A stretch of DNA of 64,000 nt from Pacificoceanicola sp049803835 (GCF_049803835.1 NZ_JBNAGK010000010.1:62001-126000), one strand, 5' to 3'; counted from the stretch's first letter, positions 19,725 through 28,761 are shown. Made by a program: numbers and translations. Notes: a model not told the origin generated them from the sequence alone.

Positions 19725-20650
19725 TCCACCGCGCTGGCGCCCGCCGCTTCGAGCATTGCGGGGTCGACTTCCGCCCGCGACTTTCCGATCCGGAATTCAT
19801 CGTAATAGACCACCAGCGTCGGCTTCGGGCGGGTGCCGTGGGTCTCGTCCCACCGGCTCGTATAGCTGGAAAAGATACCGCGCCGGTGTCCCGGCCGATT
19901 GCCTTCGAACAGGCTGTTCGGAGAGAGGATCGGCCCGGAGTAGTCACATTTCAGCACGCCGTTGACCCAGACCCGCAGGTAGCCGTCGGTATTCTGCGAG
20001 AAATTCGTCTGCATCACTAGGTCGACCCATCGCCCCCGGCTCGCGGCCATGTCGAACAGGCGGCAGACATAGCCGTCGTTCTCCGTCTCGCCCCAGTCGA
20101 ACGTCCGGCGCAGGTCCTCCAGTTGCACCACGACGTCACCGGCGTCCTTTTCCGGCCCGCTGCAGATCGCGGGGCGGCAGGTGGACCAGTTGCCTTCATC
20201 GTTGCCCAGCTGGATCAACCGGATCGCCGGGCTGGCGTCGCCGCCCATGGTCCATTGCCCGAAGACCAGCCGCAGCGAGTCTTTGCGGTCGAAGCTCGGG
20301 ACGGTGGAATTGTAGAAGCTCCATCCGAACCAGGTTTCGGTGCCGACGGGCCCGATCCGCGCCTCGTCCTTCAGGGCAATCTCAGCACGGTATCGCGGGT
20401 TCCCGCAGTCGCTGCCGCCGCAGTCGCCGGTGCGCAACTCATACCGCTCCGAGACCGCACCGCGCCGGACCGGCGCTCCGTCAGCGCTCGAGGCGTGCCG
20501 GAAGTTGTGCGCGAACGGGCTGAACAGGCGTTCATATCCGCGCGGCGCCTCCGCCGGATCACGATCCGACAGGCCGAAACCCGGCACCGACGGCACGCAG
20601 GCGGGCAATGTCACCGCGAGAAACAGGGCGGCGAGACGGGGCGTGACCAT
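19721..20650 (-). CDS. Lipoprotein polysaccharide lyase (heparin-lyase-I / PL20-like fold)
   Basis: The 309-residue product has a lipoprotein signal with lipobox LPAC (Cys18). The mature part shows the jelly-roll lyase pattern: NPRYRAEIAL, TWFGWSFYNST, a WVDLVMQTNFS strand, WVNGVLKCDY and a C-terminal VVYYDEFRIG. These are features of the polysaccharide lyase family that includes heparin lyase I and glucuronan lyases. It is divergent from the alginate-type operon starting at algD 350 bases away, so it may trim or release that polyuronate at the outer membrane. The actual substrate is unproven. Confidence 0.75.
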   Translation of the reverse strand: MVTPRLAALFLAVTLPACVPSVPGFGLSDRDPAEAPRGYERLFSPFAHNFRHASSADGAPVRRGAVSERYELRTGDCGGSDCGNPRYRAEIALKDEARIGPVGTETWFGWSFYNSTVPSFDRKDSLRLVFGQWTMGGDASPAIRLIQLGNDEGNWSTCRPAICSGPEKDAGDVVVQLEDLRRTFDWGETENDGYVCRLFDMAASRGRWVDLVMQTNFSQNTDGYLRVWVNGVLKCDYSGPILSPNSLFEGNRPGHRRGIFSSYTSRWDETHGTRPKPTLVVYYDEFRIGKSRAEVDPAMLEAAGASAVD

Positions 20651-20773
20651 GGTTTCCGTCCTTTCTGCGGTCTGTCCAGATGATGTCAGAGAACTATACG
20701 AGTCTACGATATCTGGTGCAATGAGCGACCTCTAGTTGGTCGGACTGCACCCAAGCAGAATTGAGGATGCTCG

Positions 20774-20788
20774 TTAACCTGTTGTTAA
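20774..20788. promoter_or_regulatory. Perfect CtrA-type site TTAA-N7-TTAA upstream of algD
   Basis: TTAACCTGTTGTTAA matches the alphaproteobacterial CtrA consensus exactly. It lies in the AT-rich 345-base region between the divergent lyase gene and algD, about 210 bases before the algD start. This suggests cell-cycle or motility-linked control of one or both units. Confidence 0.55.
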
Positions 20789-20995
20789 CCAATGAACTTT
20801 CCCGGAATGCACTCCTTCCGTATAGGCATCGCCTTACGCAAGGTAAAACGCGAGCAACTGTAACCACTTGACCACAATGATCAAAAAGTTAACGGCAATT
20901 TGGTGGCAAACTTGCGAGGTAACATTTCTGCCCCATACTGGCCCCAATCAAAAAGCACTGCGTCAGACGGTGTTAACAAACTTGAGGCAAATACC

Positions 20996-22315
20996 ATGGC
21001 AAGGATCAGTGTCTTCGGCATTGGTTACGTTGGAGTCGTGTCGGCAGCATGCCTGGCGCAGGACGGTCATGACGTAATCGCGGTCGATGTCGACCAGGGG
21101 AAGATCGACGCAATCAATGCGGGCATGTCCCCCATCGTCGAGGAAGGCATCGACGATCTCGTTCGAGAAATGGTGGCCAGCGGCAAGCTGCGCGCAACCA
21201 GCGACTTCGCCAAGGCGATTTTCGAAACCGACCTGTCGTTTGTCTGCGTGGGCACGCCCTCCGCTCCGGATGGCTCCGTCGGTCTGTCCTATGTAACGAG
21301 CGTCTGCGAGACCATCGGCAAGGCGCTGGGGCAGAAGGATGCCTATCACTCCGTCGTCATCCGCTCGACCATCGTACCGGGCTCGACGGAAACCGCCTGC
21401 ATTCCGGTTCTCGAAGCGACCTCCGGCAAGGTTGCCGGCAAGGACTTCGGCGTCGGTTACTACCCCGAGTTCCTGCGCGAGAGCACGGCGATTGCCGACA
21501 GCTATGACCCGGGCCTCGTTGTTTTCGGCTTCATGGACGAACAGACCGGCAAAATCCTCGCCGAGCTGAACAAGGACATGCCCTGCCCGGTCAACAAGGT
21601 GGATATCCGCACCGCTGAGATGGTGAAATACACCTCGAACACCTGGCGCGCGGTGAAGGTGACGTTTGCCAACGAGATCGGCAACATCGCCAAGTCCTGC
21701 GGCATCGACGGCCAGACGGTCATGGAGATCCTGTGCTCGGACAAGAAGGCGGCAATGTCGCCCTACTTCATGCGTCCAGGGTTCGCCTTTGGCGGCTCCT
21801 GCCTGCCCAAGGACGTGCGGGCGCTGCGTCATCTCGCGGCGCAGAACGACACGCCGTCGCATCTCCTGAACGCGGTGCTGGAAGCCAATGAGGCGCAGAT
21901 CGCCCGTGCCGAGAAGATGGTCGAAAAGAGCGGCGCGAAGCGCGTCGGTTTCGTCGGTATCAGCTTCAAGCCGGGCACCGACGATTTGCGGGAAAGCCCG
22001 CTGATCTCCCTCGCGGCGCGGCTGATCGACAAGGGTATCGAGGTCGACATCTACGACCCCTTCGTCAAGGAAGCCTATGACAGCGGCACGCCGGGCGCGG
22101 GCCGGGGCAACGAGAGCGTTCCGAACCTGCAAAGCCGGCTCGTCGGCGACCTCGACAAGCTCATCAACGATGCCGGGGCCGTTCTCGTGGGCAACTACTA
22201 CAACGAGACCGTGGAGAAGCTGAAGGCCGCGTCGAAAGCGCGTCCGGTGGTCGATCTCACCCGCCTGCACCGGGACATGGTGACCTCGGACAAGTACGAA
22301 GGCATCTGCTGGTAA
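20996..22315 (+). CDS. algD: GDP-mannose 6-dehydrogenase AlgD
   Basis: The 439-residue product closely follows Pseudomonas AlgD from end to end: dinucleotide motif GIGYVG (8-13), PEFLRESTAI, KVTFANEIGNIAK, catalytic Cys269 in GFAFGGSCLPKD, SFKPGTDDLRESPL, and the identical last residues EGICW. It oxidises GDP-mannose to GDP-mannuronate, the committed step of alginate-type synthesis. ATG 20996 follows GAGG; an upstream in-frame GTG/ATG region is not family-like. It opens the nine-gene polysaccharide operon, with a long AT-rich leader carrying a CtrA-type site. Confidence 0.95.
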   Translation: MARISVFGIGYVGVVSAACLAQDGHDVIAVDVDQGKIDAINAGMSPIVEEGIDDLVREMVASGKLRATSDFAKAIFETDLSFVCVGTPSAPDGSVGLSYVTSVCETIGKALGQKDAYHSVVIRSTIVPGSTETACIPVLEATSGKVAGKDFGVGYYPEFLRESTAIADSYDPGLVVFGFMDEQTGKILAELNKDMPCPVNKVDIRTAEMVKYTSNTWRAVKVTFANEIGNIAKSCGIDGQTVMEILCSDKKAAMSPYFMRPGFAFGGSCLPKDVRALRHLAAQNDTPSHLLNAVLEANEAQIARAEKMVEKSGAKRVGFVGISFKPGTDDLRESPLISLAARLIDKGIEVDIYDPFVKEAYDSGTPGAGRGNESVPNLQSRLVGDLDKLINDAGAVLVGNYYNETVEKLKAASKARPVVDLTRLHRDMVTSDKYEGICW

Positions 22316-22323
22316 CGCCGGTG

Positions 22324-23802
22324 ATGATGGCCCTCACACATATCGCGTACTTCTCGGTCATCTACCTTCTGGTGTCCGTTGTCCCCCAGGGAGCCCTGGG
22401 GGAGATCCATGAGGGATCCAAGGCGATCTTCATCGTCGGGTTCCTCGGGATCTGGCGCTACAGTTGGGCGCTGACCAACTTTGCGCGGGCCATCTATTTC
22501 CGCCGGATTCAATATCCCATCTGGAAGCGCCGTCACAACGCGCGCTTCTGGAACAGCGGTGTGCGCTCGCACTGCTTCTTCATGGTCACCACCTACATGG
22601 TGGATATCGACGTCACCATCATGGTCTACCGCCGCCTGTTCGAGGCCGCCTCGAAGGCGCGGGACGGGGCGACGATTGTGGTCTCCGCCGTGGACGGCAA
22701 GGATGTGCGGCTGATCCGTCAGCTTTACGAGACGTCGAAATTCGACATGACCAATGTCGAGCTGATCATCGACCGCATCAAATCCTCCGGCAAGCGCGAC
22801 GCCATGGAAAAGGCGTTGCGCATCCTCGCGGACAAGGCGCCGACCAAAGACGACATCATGATCTTCGTCGATGGCGATACAGTCGTGCCGCGGGACATCT
22901 GGGCGCAGGCCGCGCCTTTCTTCTCCGATCCGAAGATGGGGGCCCTGACCACGGACGAGGCCGCGATCATCGACAAGCAGAACCTGTTCAAGGATTGGTT
23001 CACCCTGCGCTTCAACCAGCGGCAGGTGATGATGTGTTCCATGGGTCTCGGCAACCGCGTGCTGACCCTGACGGGCCGCATGTCCGTCTTCCGCGCCTGC
23101 CTTGCCACCAATCCGGGGTTCATCAAGGGCGTGGGTCAGGACTATCTCGACCATTGGCGTCTGGGCCGCGTGAACTTCCTCACCGGCGACGACAAGTCGA
23201 CCTGGTACTGGCTGCTGCGCAACGGCTACCAGATGGCCTACCTGCCGGACGTGCAATCGCAATCCGCCGAGGGACAGCCGCGCGATACCTTCTACGACAG
23301 CGCCAAGACTCTCATGGTCCGCTGGTTCGGCAACATGATGCGCACCAATGGCCGCGCCCTGCGCCAGCCGCCGAGCAAGATCGGCTATTTCACCTGGTGG
23401 TCGATCCTCGACCAGCGGGTGTCCATGTGGACGACGCTCGTCGGGCCGATCTCGGTTCTGGTCGCAGCCGTCACGGTCACGCCGACGGTCATCCCGCTCT
23501 ACATCGCCTGGGTCATGGTGACCCGGTACCTGTTCTGCGTGATCATCGCAGTTTTCAACGGGGAATGGTTCCCCGTCACACACCCGCCGATCCTGTATTT
23601 CGGACAGATCGCCGGTGCAATCATCAAGACATTCGTTCTTTTCCGCCTCGATAAACAGAAATGGACGCGACAGGGCAGCGGGGGGAGCGGCGTGAAGCTG
23701 TCGCTCTACGACCGGGTGAAAGCCTGGGAATCCTTTGCCCACCACGCGTTGGCCCTCTCCTGGCTGACTGTCGCGATCATGTTTCTGAACACGGTGGAAT
23801 AG
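22324..23802 (+). CDS. alg8: Alg8-type mannuronan synthase catalytic subunit (GT2)
   Basis: The 492-residue membrane glycosyltransferase has two N-terminal membrane helices, a cytoplasmic GT2 domain and several C-terminal helices. It keeps the Alg8 motifs: DGDTVVPRDIW (metal and nucleotide-sugar binding), TGRMSVFRA, WRLGR then FLTGDDKS (acceptor-site Asp-Asp), and KWTRQ. It should polymerise GDP-mannuronate and start export through the inner membrane with Alg44. GTG 22321 and two ATGs (22324, 22327) are possible starts; the ribosome site is weak, so coupling to algD, which ends at 22315, is likely. Confidence 0.93.
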   Translation: MMALTHIAYFSVIYLLVSVVPQGALGEIHEGSKAIFIVGFLGIWRYSWALTNFARAIYFRRIQYPIWKRRHNARFWNSGVRSHCFFMVTTYMVDIDVTIMVYRRLFEAASKARDGATIVVSAVDGKDVRLIRQLYETSKFDMTNVELIIDRIKSSGKRDAMEKALRILADKAPTKDDIMIFVDGDTVVPRDIWAQAAPFFSDPKMGALTTDEAAIIDKQNLFKDWFTLRFNQRQVMMCSMGLGNRVLTLTGRMSVFRACLATNPGFIKGVGQDYLDHWRLGRVNFLTGDDKSTWYWLLRNGYQMAYLPDVQSQSAEGQPRDTFYDSAKTLMVRWFGNMMRTNGRALRQPPSKIGYFTWWSILDQRVSMWTTLVGPISVLVAAVTVTPTVIPLYIAWVMVTRYLFCVIIAVFNGEWFPVTHPPILYFGQIAGAIIKTFVLFRLDKQKWTRQGSGGSGVKLSLYDRVKAWESFAHHALALSWLTVAIMFLNTVE

Positions 23803-23827
23803 GGGCTAGGGGTGCGGGGGCAACCAG

Positions 23828-25021
23828 ATGGCAAATGACATTTTCCGGACTGACAGTCAGGATCCCGAAAAGATGGGGAAGCGGGTCGAACCGGCCCAGT
23901 CCTCCATTCCACAGGAGTTCTTCCTGTCGGGTATGAGCGTCCAATATGCCTACGGGACGGGCACTCAGAGAGAGCAGCCCGCGGCACAACCGGCTCCGGC
24001 AGCGGGCAAGGCCTTGCCACCCGACTTTGGCTATGACGACGAGCATCCGCTTCTGGACGTGCCGTTCTCGCTGTCGATCAATGGCCAGCGGTATACCGGC
24101 GAAAAACTCTCGCTGATGCAGCTGCATGCGACCTGCGACGAGGGCGCGCCCTTGGGCAAGGGCACGCATCACGTCGCGATCCTGCATTTCGCCTTCGAGA
24201 ACTTCTCCGTCACGCTGCATCCGGAAATCACGGTGCTGAGCGAGGCCGATGACGGCGCATCCGTGTTCCAGTTCGCCCATCCCACGGGCCACCACCTGCC
24301 GCAGTTGCGCTACATCCTCAACAGCTTCATCGCGGGCGATTTCGTGACCCTCGACGGCATGGTCAGCTACACCGGCCCGCTGGAGCCGAAGAAGGCCAAG
24401 GGCGAGGCGGCCAAGGCGTCGATTGCGGATCGGGTCCGCTCCATTTCCGTCGCCGCAGTCTCCGGCCTGCTGATCCTCGCTGCAGCCTTCGTGCTGTTCA
24501 AGCGCTACACCACCGGGCATGAGATGCACCCGGTTTTCATCGAACAGGCCGGCCAGATGATGCGCGCGACGGCGCCCGGCCAGATCAGCTATCTGAACCC
24601 CTCCGCAGGCAAGGGAGAGGTGCTGTTTTCCATTAACGCAAACACCGGCGACGTGCTGAATTTCACCATGCCGTGCGACTGTGAAGCTGTTGTTTCGCAA
24701 GGAATAAATGAGGGCGCAACAGTCCTTCAAACAGACTTAATTCTGACAATTTTCGTTAATACTTCTGAAATCAGAGCGCAGACTCTGATGAGTATCGAGG
24801 GACTGAACAGGGCGATGAACGGAGACGTGGTCACCATGGATCTGAATGACGGGCGCAGTGTGCGCGTCAATGTCATCGCCAGCGAAGCGACCACCGCGGC
24901 CAGTATGCGCGGTGACCTGTACATCCCTGTGACCCTTGTTCCCGTAGACGGTGCTCTGACTAGCGAGGATATCGGCAAATCCGCAAGGCTGCGGCTGTCG
25001 AAGAGCCTGCCCTGGCTCTGA
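23828..25021 (+). CDS. alg44: Alg44-like polymerase co-subunit with degenerate PilZ domain
   Basis: The 397-residue protein has the Alg44 layout: N-terminal PilZ-like domain (about 70-180), one membrane helix (about 206-224) and a periplasmic adaptor (biotinyl-lipoyl-like) domain. LRYILNSFIAGDFV (160-173) and PCDCEAVVSQG (282-291) parallel Pseudomonas Alg44 closely. However, the region where RxxxR should sit (about 71-76) reads DEHPLL, and the usual D/N-x-S-x-x-G is replaced by KLSLMQL, so canonical cyclic di-GMP ligands are not seen. A 60-residue extension precedes the PilZ part. Codons around 24680-24790 are unusually AT-rich. Confidence 0.85.
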   Translation: MANDIFRTDSQDPEKMGKRVEPAQSSIPQEFFLSGMSVQYAYGTGTQREQPAAQPAPAAGKALPPDFGYDDEHPLLDVPFSLSINGQRYTGEKLSLMQLHATCDEGAPLGKGTHHVAILHFAFENFSVTLHPEITVLSEADDGASVFQFAHPTGHHLPQLRYILNSFIAGDFVTLDGMVSYTGPLEPKKAKGEAAKASIADRVRSISVAAVSGLLILAAAFVLFKRYTTGHEMHPVFIEQAGQMMRATAPGQISYLNPSAGKGEVLFSINANTGDVLNFTMPCDCEAVVSQGINEGATVLQTDLILTIFVNTSEIRAQTLMSIEGLNRAMNGDVVTMDLNDGRSVRVNVIASEATTAASMRGDLYIPVTLVPVDGALTSEDIGKSARLRLSKSLPWL

Positions 25022-25044
25022 GCAACAGGAAACGAGGCATCGTC

Positions 25045-26466
25045 ATGACCACGATCTATCCCCTGATCATCTGCGGTGGCAAAGGCACCCGCCTGTGGCC
25101 GCTGTCGCGGACCCAGAGCCCGAAGCAGTTCCAGAAGATCAGCGGACCCGAATCGTCGACCTTCTTCCAGGTCGCCGTGCAGCGGCACACCGGGCCGATC
25201 TACAATGACCCCGTGATCGTCACCGGCGTCACCCATCGCGGCACGGTGGTCAAGCAGCTGCGCGAGATCCAGTCGAACGCCCAGATCATCTGCGAGCCGA
25301 TGGGCCGCAACACCGGCCCCGCCGTGCTGGCCGCCGCGCATGCGATCTCCCGCAAGGACCCCAACGCCCTCTTTGTCGTGGTGCCCGCCGATCACATCAT
25401 CTCCGGACCTCTGACCGAGACGATCGAGGCCTGCATCCCGGCCGCGCAGGCCGGGCACATCATCACCTTCGGCATTCCGCCGCGCTATGCGGAGACCGGC
25501 TTTGGCTACATCACCGATGCCGGGCCAATGGAGGGCTACGACAACATCCGCCGCGTCGGCGGCTTCGTCGAGAAGCCCCCGGCGGAGGAGGCGCAGGCGC
25601 TGATCGACTCGCAGGCGGCCTACTGGGCCTCCGGCCTGTCGATGTTCTCCGCAGCGACCATCATCGAAGAATACGCCAAGTTCGACCCGCGCACCGCGGC
25701 CTACGTCGCCGACTCGGTCGAGTTCGGCTCGCAAACGCCGGAAGCGCTCTACCTCAACGAGGCGGATTTCGCCGAAGCCGCAGGCGAGCCGACCGAAGGC
25801 GTCGTCTTCCAGAAGACCGACCGCATCGTGCTCGCGCCGCTCGACGTGACTTGGGACGACGTCGGCAGCTGGCTGGCCATGTACAACATCTCGCCGCGCG
25901 ACATGAACGGCAACGTGCTGCAGGGCGACGTCATCGCGCTCGACGCGATGAACACTATGGTGCGGGCGGACAGCCGTCTCGTCTCCGTCGTCGGCCTGAC
26001 GGACATCATCGTCATCGACACGCCGGACGCGCTCCTCGTGGCGAAGATGGACGAGACGCAGAACGTCAAGAAGATCGTGGAACAGCTCAAGGCGCAGAGC
26101 CGGACCGAAACCGAGGTCCATGCCGAGGCCAAGCCCGCCATGGTGCCCTTCGAGAAGCAGAAGGAAATCGCCAAGCTGGTGAAGTCCGACAACTTCCACC
26201 TCGGGACGGCGGAGATCGAGGTCGGCCGGACAGTCATCCTCGACAAGGGTCCGCGCAACCGGCAGGTCATCGTGGTGCAGGGACAGGTCCACGCATCCGG
26301 TCCGGGCTGGAGCAAGACCGCGACCGAGGGCGGCCGCATCTATGCCGACGAGAACGGCGAGGTTCGTATCGTCAACAGCGGCGAGGACAAGGCGGAACTG
26401 CTCTTCGTGACACTCGAGAAACTCGACATCGGGGCAGTGCCCCTGCCGATGGTCGGCAATGGCTAG
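25045..26466 (+). CDS. algA: Mannose-1-phosphate guanylyltransferase (AlgA/ManC-type)
   Basis: The 473-residue product has the type II enzyme length. The N-terminal pyrophosphorylase half is intact: GGKGTRLWPLSRTQSPKQF (11-29), EPMGRNTGPAVLAAA and GFVEKPP. It makes GDP-mannose, feeding AlgD. The C-terminal half should be a cupin phosphomannose isomerase, but the metal-binding QxHxHRxEHW segment appears as VILDKGPRNRQVIVV, so isomerase activity is doubtful and another isomerase would be needed. The last bases overlap the start of the next gene by 8. Confidence 0.93.
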   Translation: MTTIYPLIICGGKGTRLWPLSRTQSPKQFQKISGPESSTFFQVAVQRHTGPIYNDPVIVTGVTHRGTVVKQLREIQSNAQIICEPMGRNTGPAVLAAAHAISRKDPNALFVVVPADHIISGPLTETIEACIPAAQAGHIITFGIPPRYAETGFGYITDAGPMEGYDNIRRVGGFVEKPPAEEAQALIDSQAAYWASGLSMFSAATIIEEYAKFDPRTAAYVADSVEFGSQTPEALYLNEADFAEAAGEPTEGVVFQKTDRIVLAPLDVTWDDVGSWLAMYNISPRDMNGNVLQGDVIALDAMNTMVRADSRLVSVVGLTDIIVIDTPDALLVAKMDETQNVKKIVEQLKAQSRTETEVHAEAKPAMVPFEKQKEIAKLVKSDNFHLGTAEIEVGRTVILDKGPRNRQVIVVQGQVHASGPGWSKTATEGGRIYADENGEVRIVNSGEDKAELLFVTLEKLDIGAVPLPMVGNG

Positions 26467-28018
26467 GGCGCGGGCGCAGATCTTTGTCGCGACCTGTCTG
26501 GCCGCGACCCTGTTCTGCGCCAGCCTGCTGGCGCCCGGCTCCGCACGCGCGGCGCCGGATTTCCAGCTTCTTGCCCTGGACAAGAAATTGCAGGATCTGT
26601 CCGACCTTCTGGACCGCAATCCCGCCGCCCGTCAGTTGTCCCTGTCGCAACTCCTGATGCAGGCTGGCCTCTCGGGGCTGACGGAGGACTTGCCGAGGAC
26701 CGGAAACCCGCAGGTCGTCGCGTCCGACGAGGCATTTGCCCAGCACCCCGAGGCGGTGGCGACCGTCGAGACCTTCCGGACAGCGCTGGCGCTGCTGACG
26801 CAGGTGCACGGCGGCCAGGACAATCTCGACATCCTGCTGGCCCACCCGGAACAGAACACCGACGCCCTGACGTTCCGGGGCGGCATCGTGACGCTCGACC
26901 TGATCCGCCAATCGCTGCGTGCGCTGGGTCTGCAGTCCGACATGCGCCCGGGGCAGGACATCCTGCGCATCCCGGTCGTCCTCTGGCAGGACACGGTACT
27001 GCGCCTTGGCCCGGACGACCGGCTGGCGATGAGCCGTCCCGACGGCGCCTTCATCATCAGTTTCGGCCGGGTCGAGATCGACGGTGCCCGGATCGCCGCA
27101 ACCGGCGGTCCCAACCCGACCAGCAAGGACTTCGTGCCCTTTCTGACGATCGGCGGTGGCGGGTCTCTCGACGCCGTGGGCGCGAGTTTCCAGGGGCTCG
27201 GCTTCGGCAACACACCCAAGTTCTCAGGCGTTTCCGTGGTCGCCCATGCGCTCATGCCCTCCACCGGCGACACGCGCATCCTGGGCAGTCATTTCGAGGA
27301 CCTCCAGACGGTTTCGGTCAACGGGACTGCCGGATCGGTCATCAATGGCAACCGCTTCTACAACATGCGCAACAACGCGCTGCTGCTGTCCTCCGCCACG
27401 GAAGCCCATCTGGAAGGCAACCTGTTCTTCGGCAAGGGTCCGACCAACGCGGTGCGGGTGCTGGCTGGCTCCGACAAGGCCGTTGTGAAGGGCAACGTGC
27501 TGCTCGACGGGGACCGCTCCGGCATTCTCGTGCAGGGCTCCTCCGACCGTGTCGAAGTGAGCGGCAACGTGATCTGGCGGCGCTCCGGCGGCGCGATCAA
27601 GTACCAGCGCACCCGCTGCGGCGTGGTGCGCGACAATGTCGTCCTGAACAGCCGTCAGAAGGGCATCGACATCCGTTCCAGCGACGGCGTGCTGATCGAA
27701 GGCAACACCATCTCCGGCAGCGGCAGCGCGGGGATCTGGATCTCGGCGCAGCCGAAGGGCGCGCAGACGCTGATTTCCGGCAACGTGCTGCGCGGCAATG
27801 AAGCCGGTCTGGCAACGGCCACCGGGGCGCAGATCCTGATGTCCGGCAATGATTTCTCCAACCAGTTGCCGCGCTTGGTGGATGGCGACATCACCCCGCG
27901 CAACCGCGATTTCGCCCGCGACCTGCGGGGCCGCAGCCCGATGGTGCTGAGTGCGTCGGAAACGGTGTTCCCGGAGGCTCTGGTCGCCCCGGATTGTTCC
28001 GAGGGCCGCTGGCAATGA
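26459..28018 (+). CDS. AlgG-like right-handed beta-helix periplasmic protein
   Basis: The 519-residue protein has a signal peptide (cleavage near ARA-AP), a helical N-terminal third and a right-handed parallel beta-helix built of repeated short segments such as VINGNRFYNMRNNALLL, AVVKGNVLLDGDRSGILV and LIEGNTISGSGSAGIWI. Position in the operon and fold fit AlgG, the mannuronan C5-epimerase. The catalytic DPHD motif expected in the helix is not seen; the matching turn reads NALLLSSATEAHL. It may be a structural guard protein rather than an epimerase. It overlaps algA by 8 bases and the next gene by 4. Confidence 0.75.
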   Translation: MARARAQIFVATCLAATLFCASLLAPGSARAAPDFQLLALDKKLQDLSDLLDRNPAARQLSLSQLLMQAGLSGLTEDLPRTGNPQVVASDEAFAQHPEAVATVETFRTALALLTQVHGGQDNLDILLAHPEQNTDALTFRGGIVTLDLIRQSLRALGLQSDMRPGQDILRIPVVLWQDTVLRLGPDDRLAMSRPDGAFIISFGRVEIDGARIAATGGPNPTSKDFVPFLTIGGGGSLDAVGASFQGLGFGNTPKFSGVSVVAHALMPSTGDTRILGSHFEDLQTVSVNGTAGSVINGNRFYNMRNNALLLSSATEAHLEGNLFFGKGPTNAVRVLAGSDKAVVKGNVLLDGDRSGILVQGSSDRVEVSGNVIWRRSGGAIKYQRTRCGVVRDNVVLNSRQKGIDIRSSDGVLIEGNTISGSGSAGIWISAQPKGAQTLISGNVLRGNEAGLATATGAQILMSGNDFSNQLPRLVDGDITPRNRDFARDLRGRSPMVLSASETVFPEALVAPDCSEGRWQ

Positions 28019-28761
28019 GGCTGCTTTCCGTCCTTCTGGTCCTCCTCGCCGGTCAGGCGAGCGCGCAGGTCATCCCGCTGCCGTTCACTGACAGCGCCGA
28101 GACCCGCCAGATCAGCGTGACCGTCACGCCGGACCGGCGCAGCATGAAGGGCCTGTCGGCGGATCTCGTCCGCGCCCGCACCGCGATGCACCAGAACGCC
28201 GAGGTCAGCGACGAGGCCCTGCGCCGTCTGGCGGACATGGGCGACGGCCTCGCCGCGCAGCGTTATGTCCGTCGGCTGATCGCGCAGGGCCGGGCGGTGA
28301 CCGCGGCCTCCGATGTGGCGTATTACAGCGCCATCGCGGTCGGGGCCGGGCGGGTCTGGACCCTGCCGGACATGATTGCCGCCATGACGCGGCTCGATCC
28401 CGAAACCGAGTCGCGGGACCGGATCCGGCTTTATATCAAGGTGCTCTATGCCCATGCCTGGGCGGGAAACACCCTGGCGCTGGACGCCGTGGTGGATTTC
28501 AATGGTGAGGGCAAGCTGTTCGGGGCCTTGAGTGACAGAACCCGGGCGAAGATCCTCGCACAGGGCGAGGAAAATGCCGACGGCAAGGTGGAACTGCGCA
28601 TGGCGATGGTCTTGCTGGAGCAGCAGGACCTGTCGGCAGAGGCCCGGAACCGGGCGAAAGGTCTGCTCGAGCAGGCGGCGCAGTCGCGGCATCTCGGGAT
28701 CATGACGACGGCGGAGAACCTGCTGGCCCTGATGGAGACGAAAGACGCGCCAGGTGGGTAA
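28015..28761 (+). CDS. Periplasmic helical-repeat (TPR/Sel1-like) protein of the polysaccharide operon
   Basis: The 248-residue product has a signal peptide (MRLLSVLLVLLAGQASA) and an all-helical body with weak TPR/Sel1 character, for example RLADMGDGLAAQRYVRRLIAQG and a C-terminal LLEQAAQSRHLGIM. It occupies the slot between AlgG-like and AlgX-like genes and starts with an ATGA overlap, so it is translated with them. It might be a scaffold analogous to part of AlgK, which uses similar repeats. No specific family was recognised. Confidence 0.7.
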   Translation: MRLLSVLLVLLAGQASAQVIPLPFTDSAETRQISVTVTPDRRSMKGLSADLVRARTAMHQNAEVSDEALRRLADMGDGLAAQRYVRRLIAQGRAVTAASDVAYYSAIAVGAGRVWTLPDMIAAMTRLDPETESRDRIRLYIKVLYAHAWAGNTLALDAVVDFNGEGKLFGALSDRTRAKILAQGEENADGKVELRMAMVLLEQQDLSAEARNRAKGLLEQAAQSRHLGIMTTAENLLALMETKDAPGG

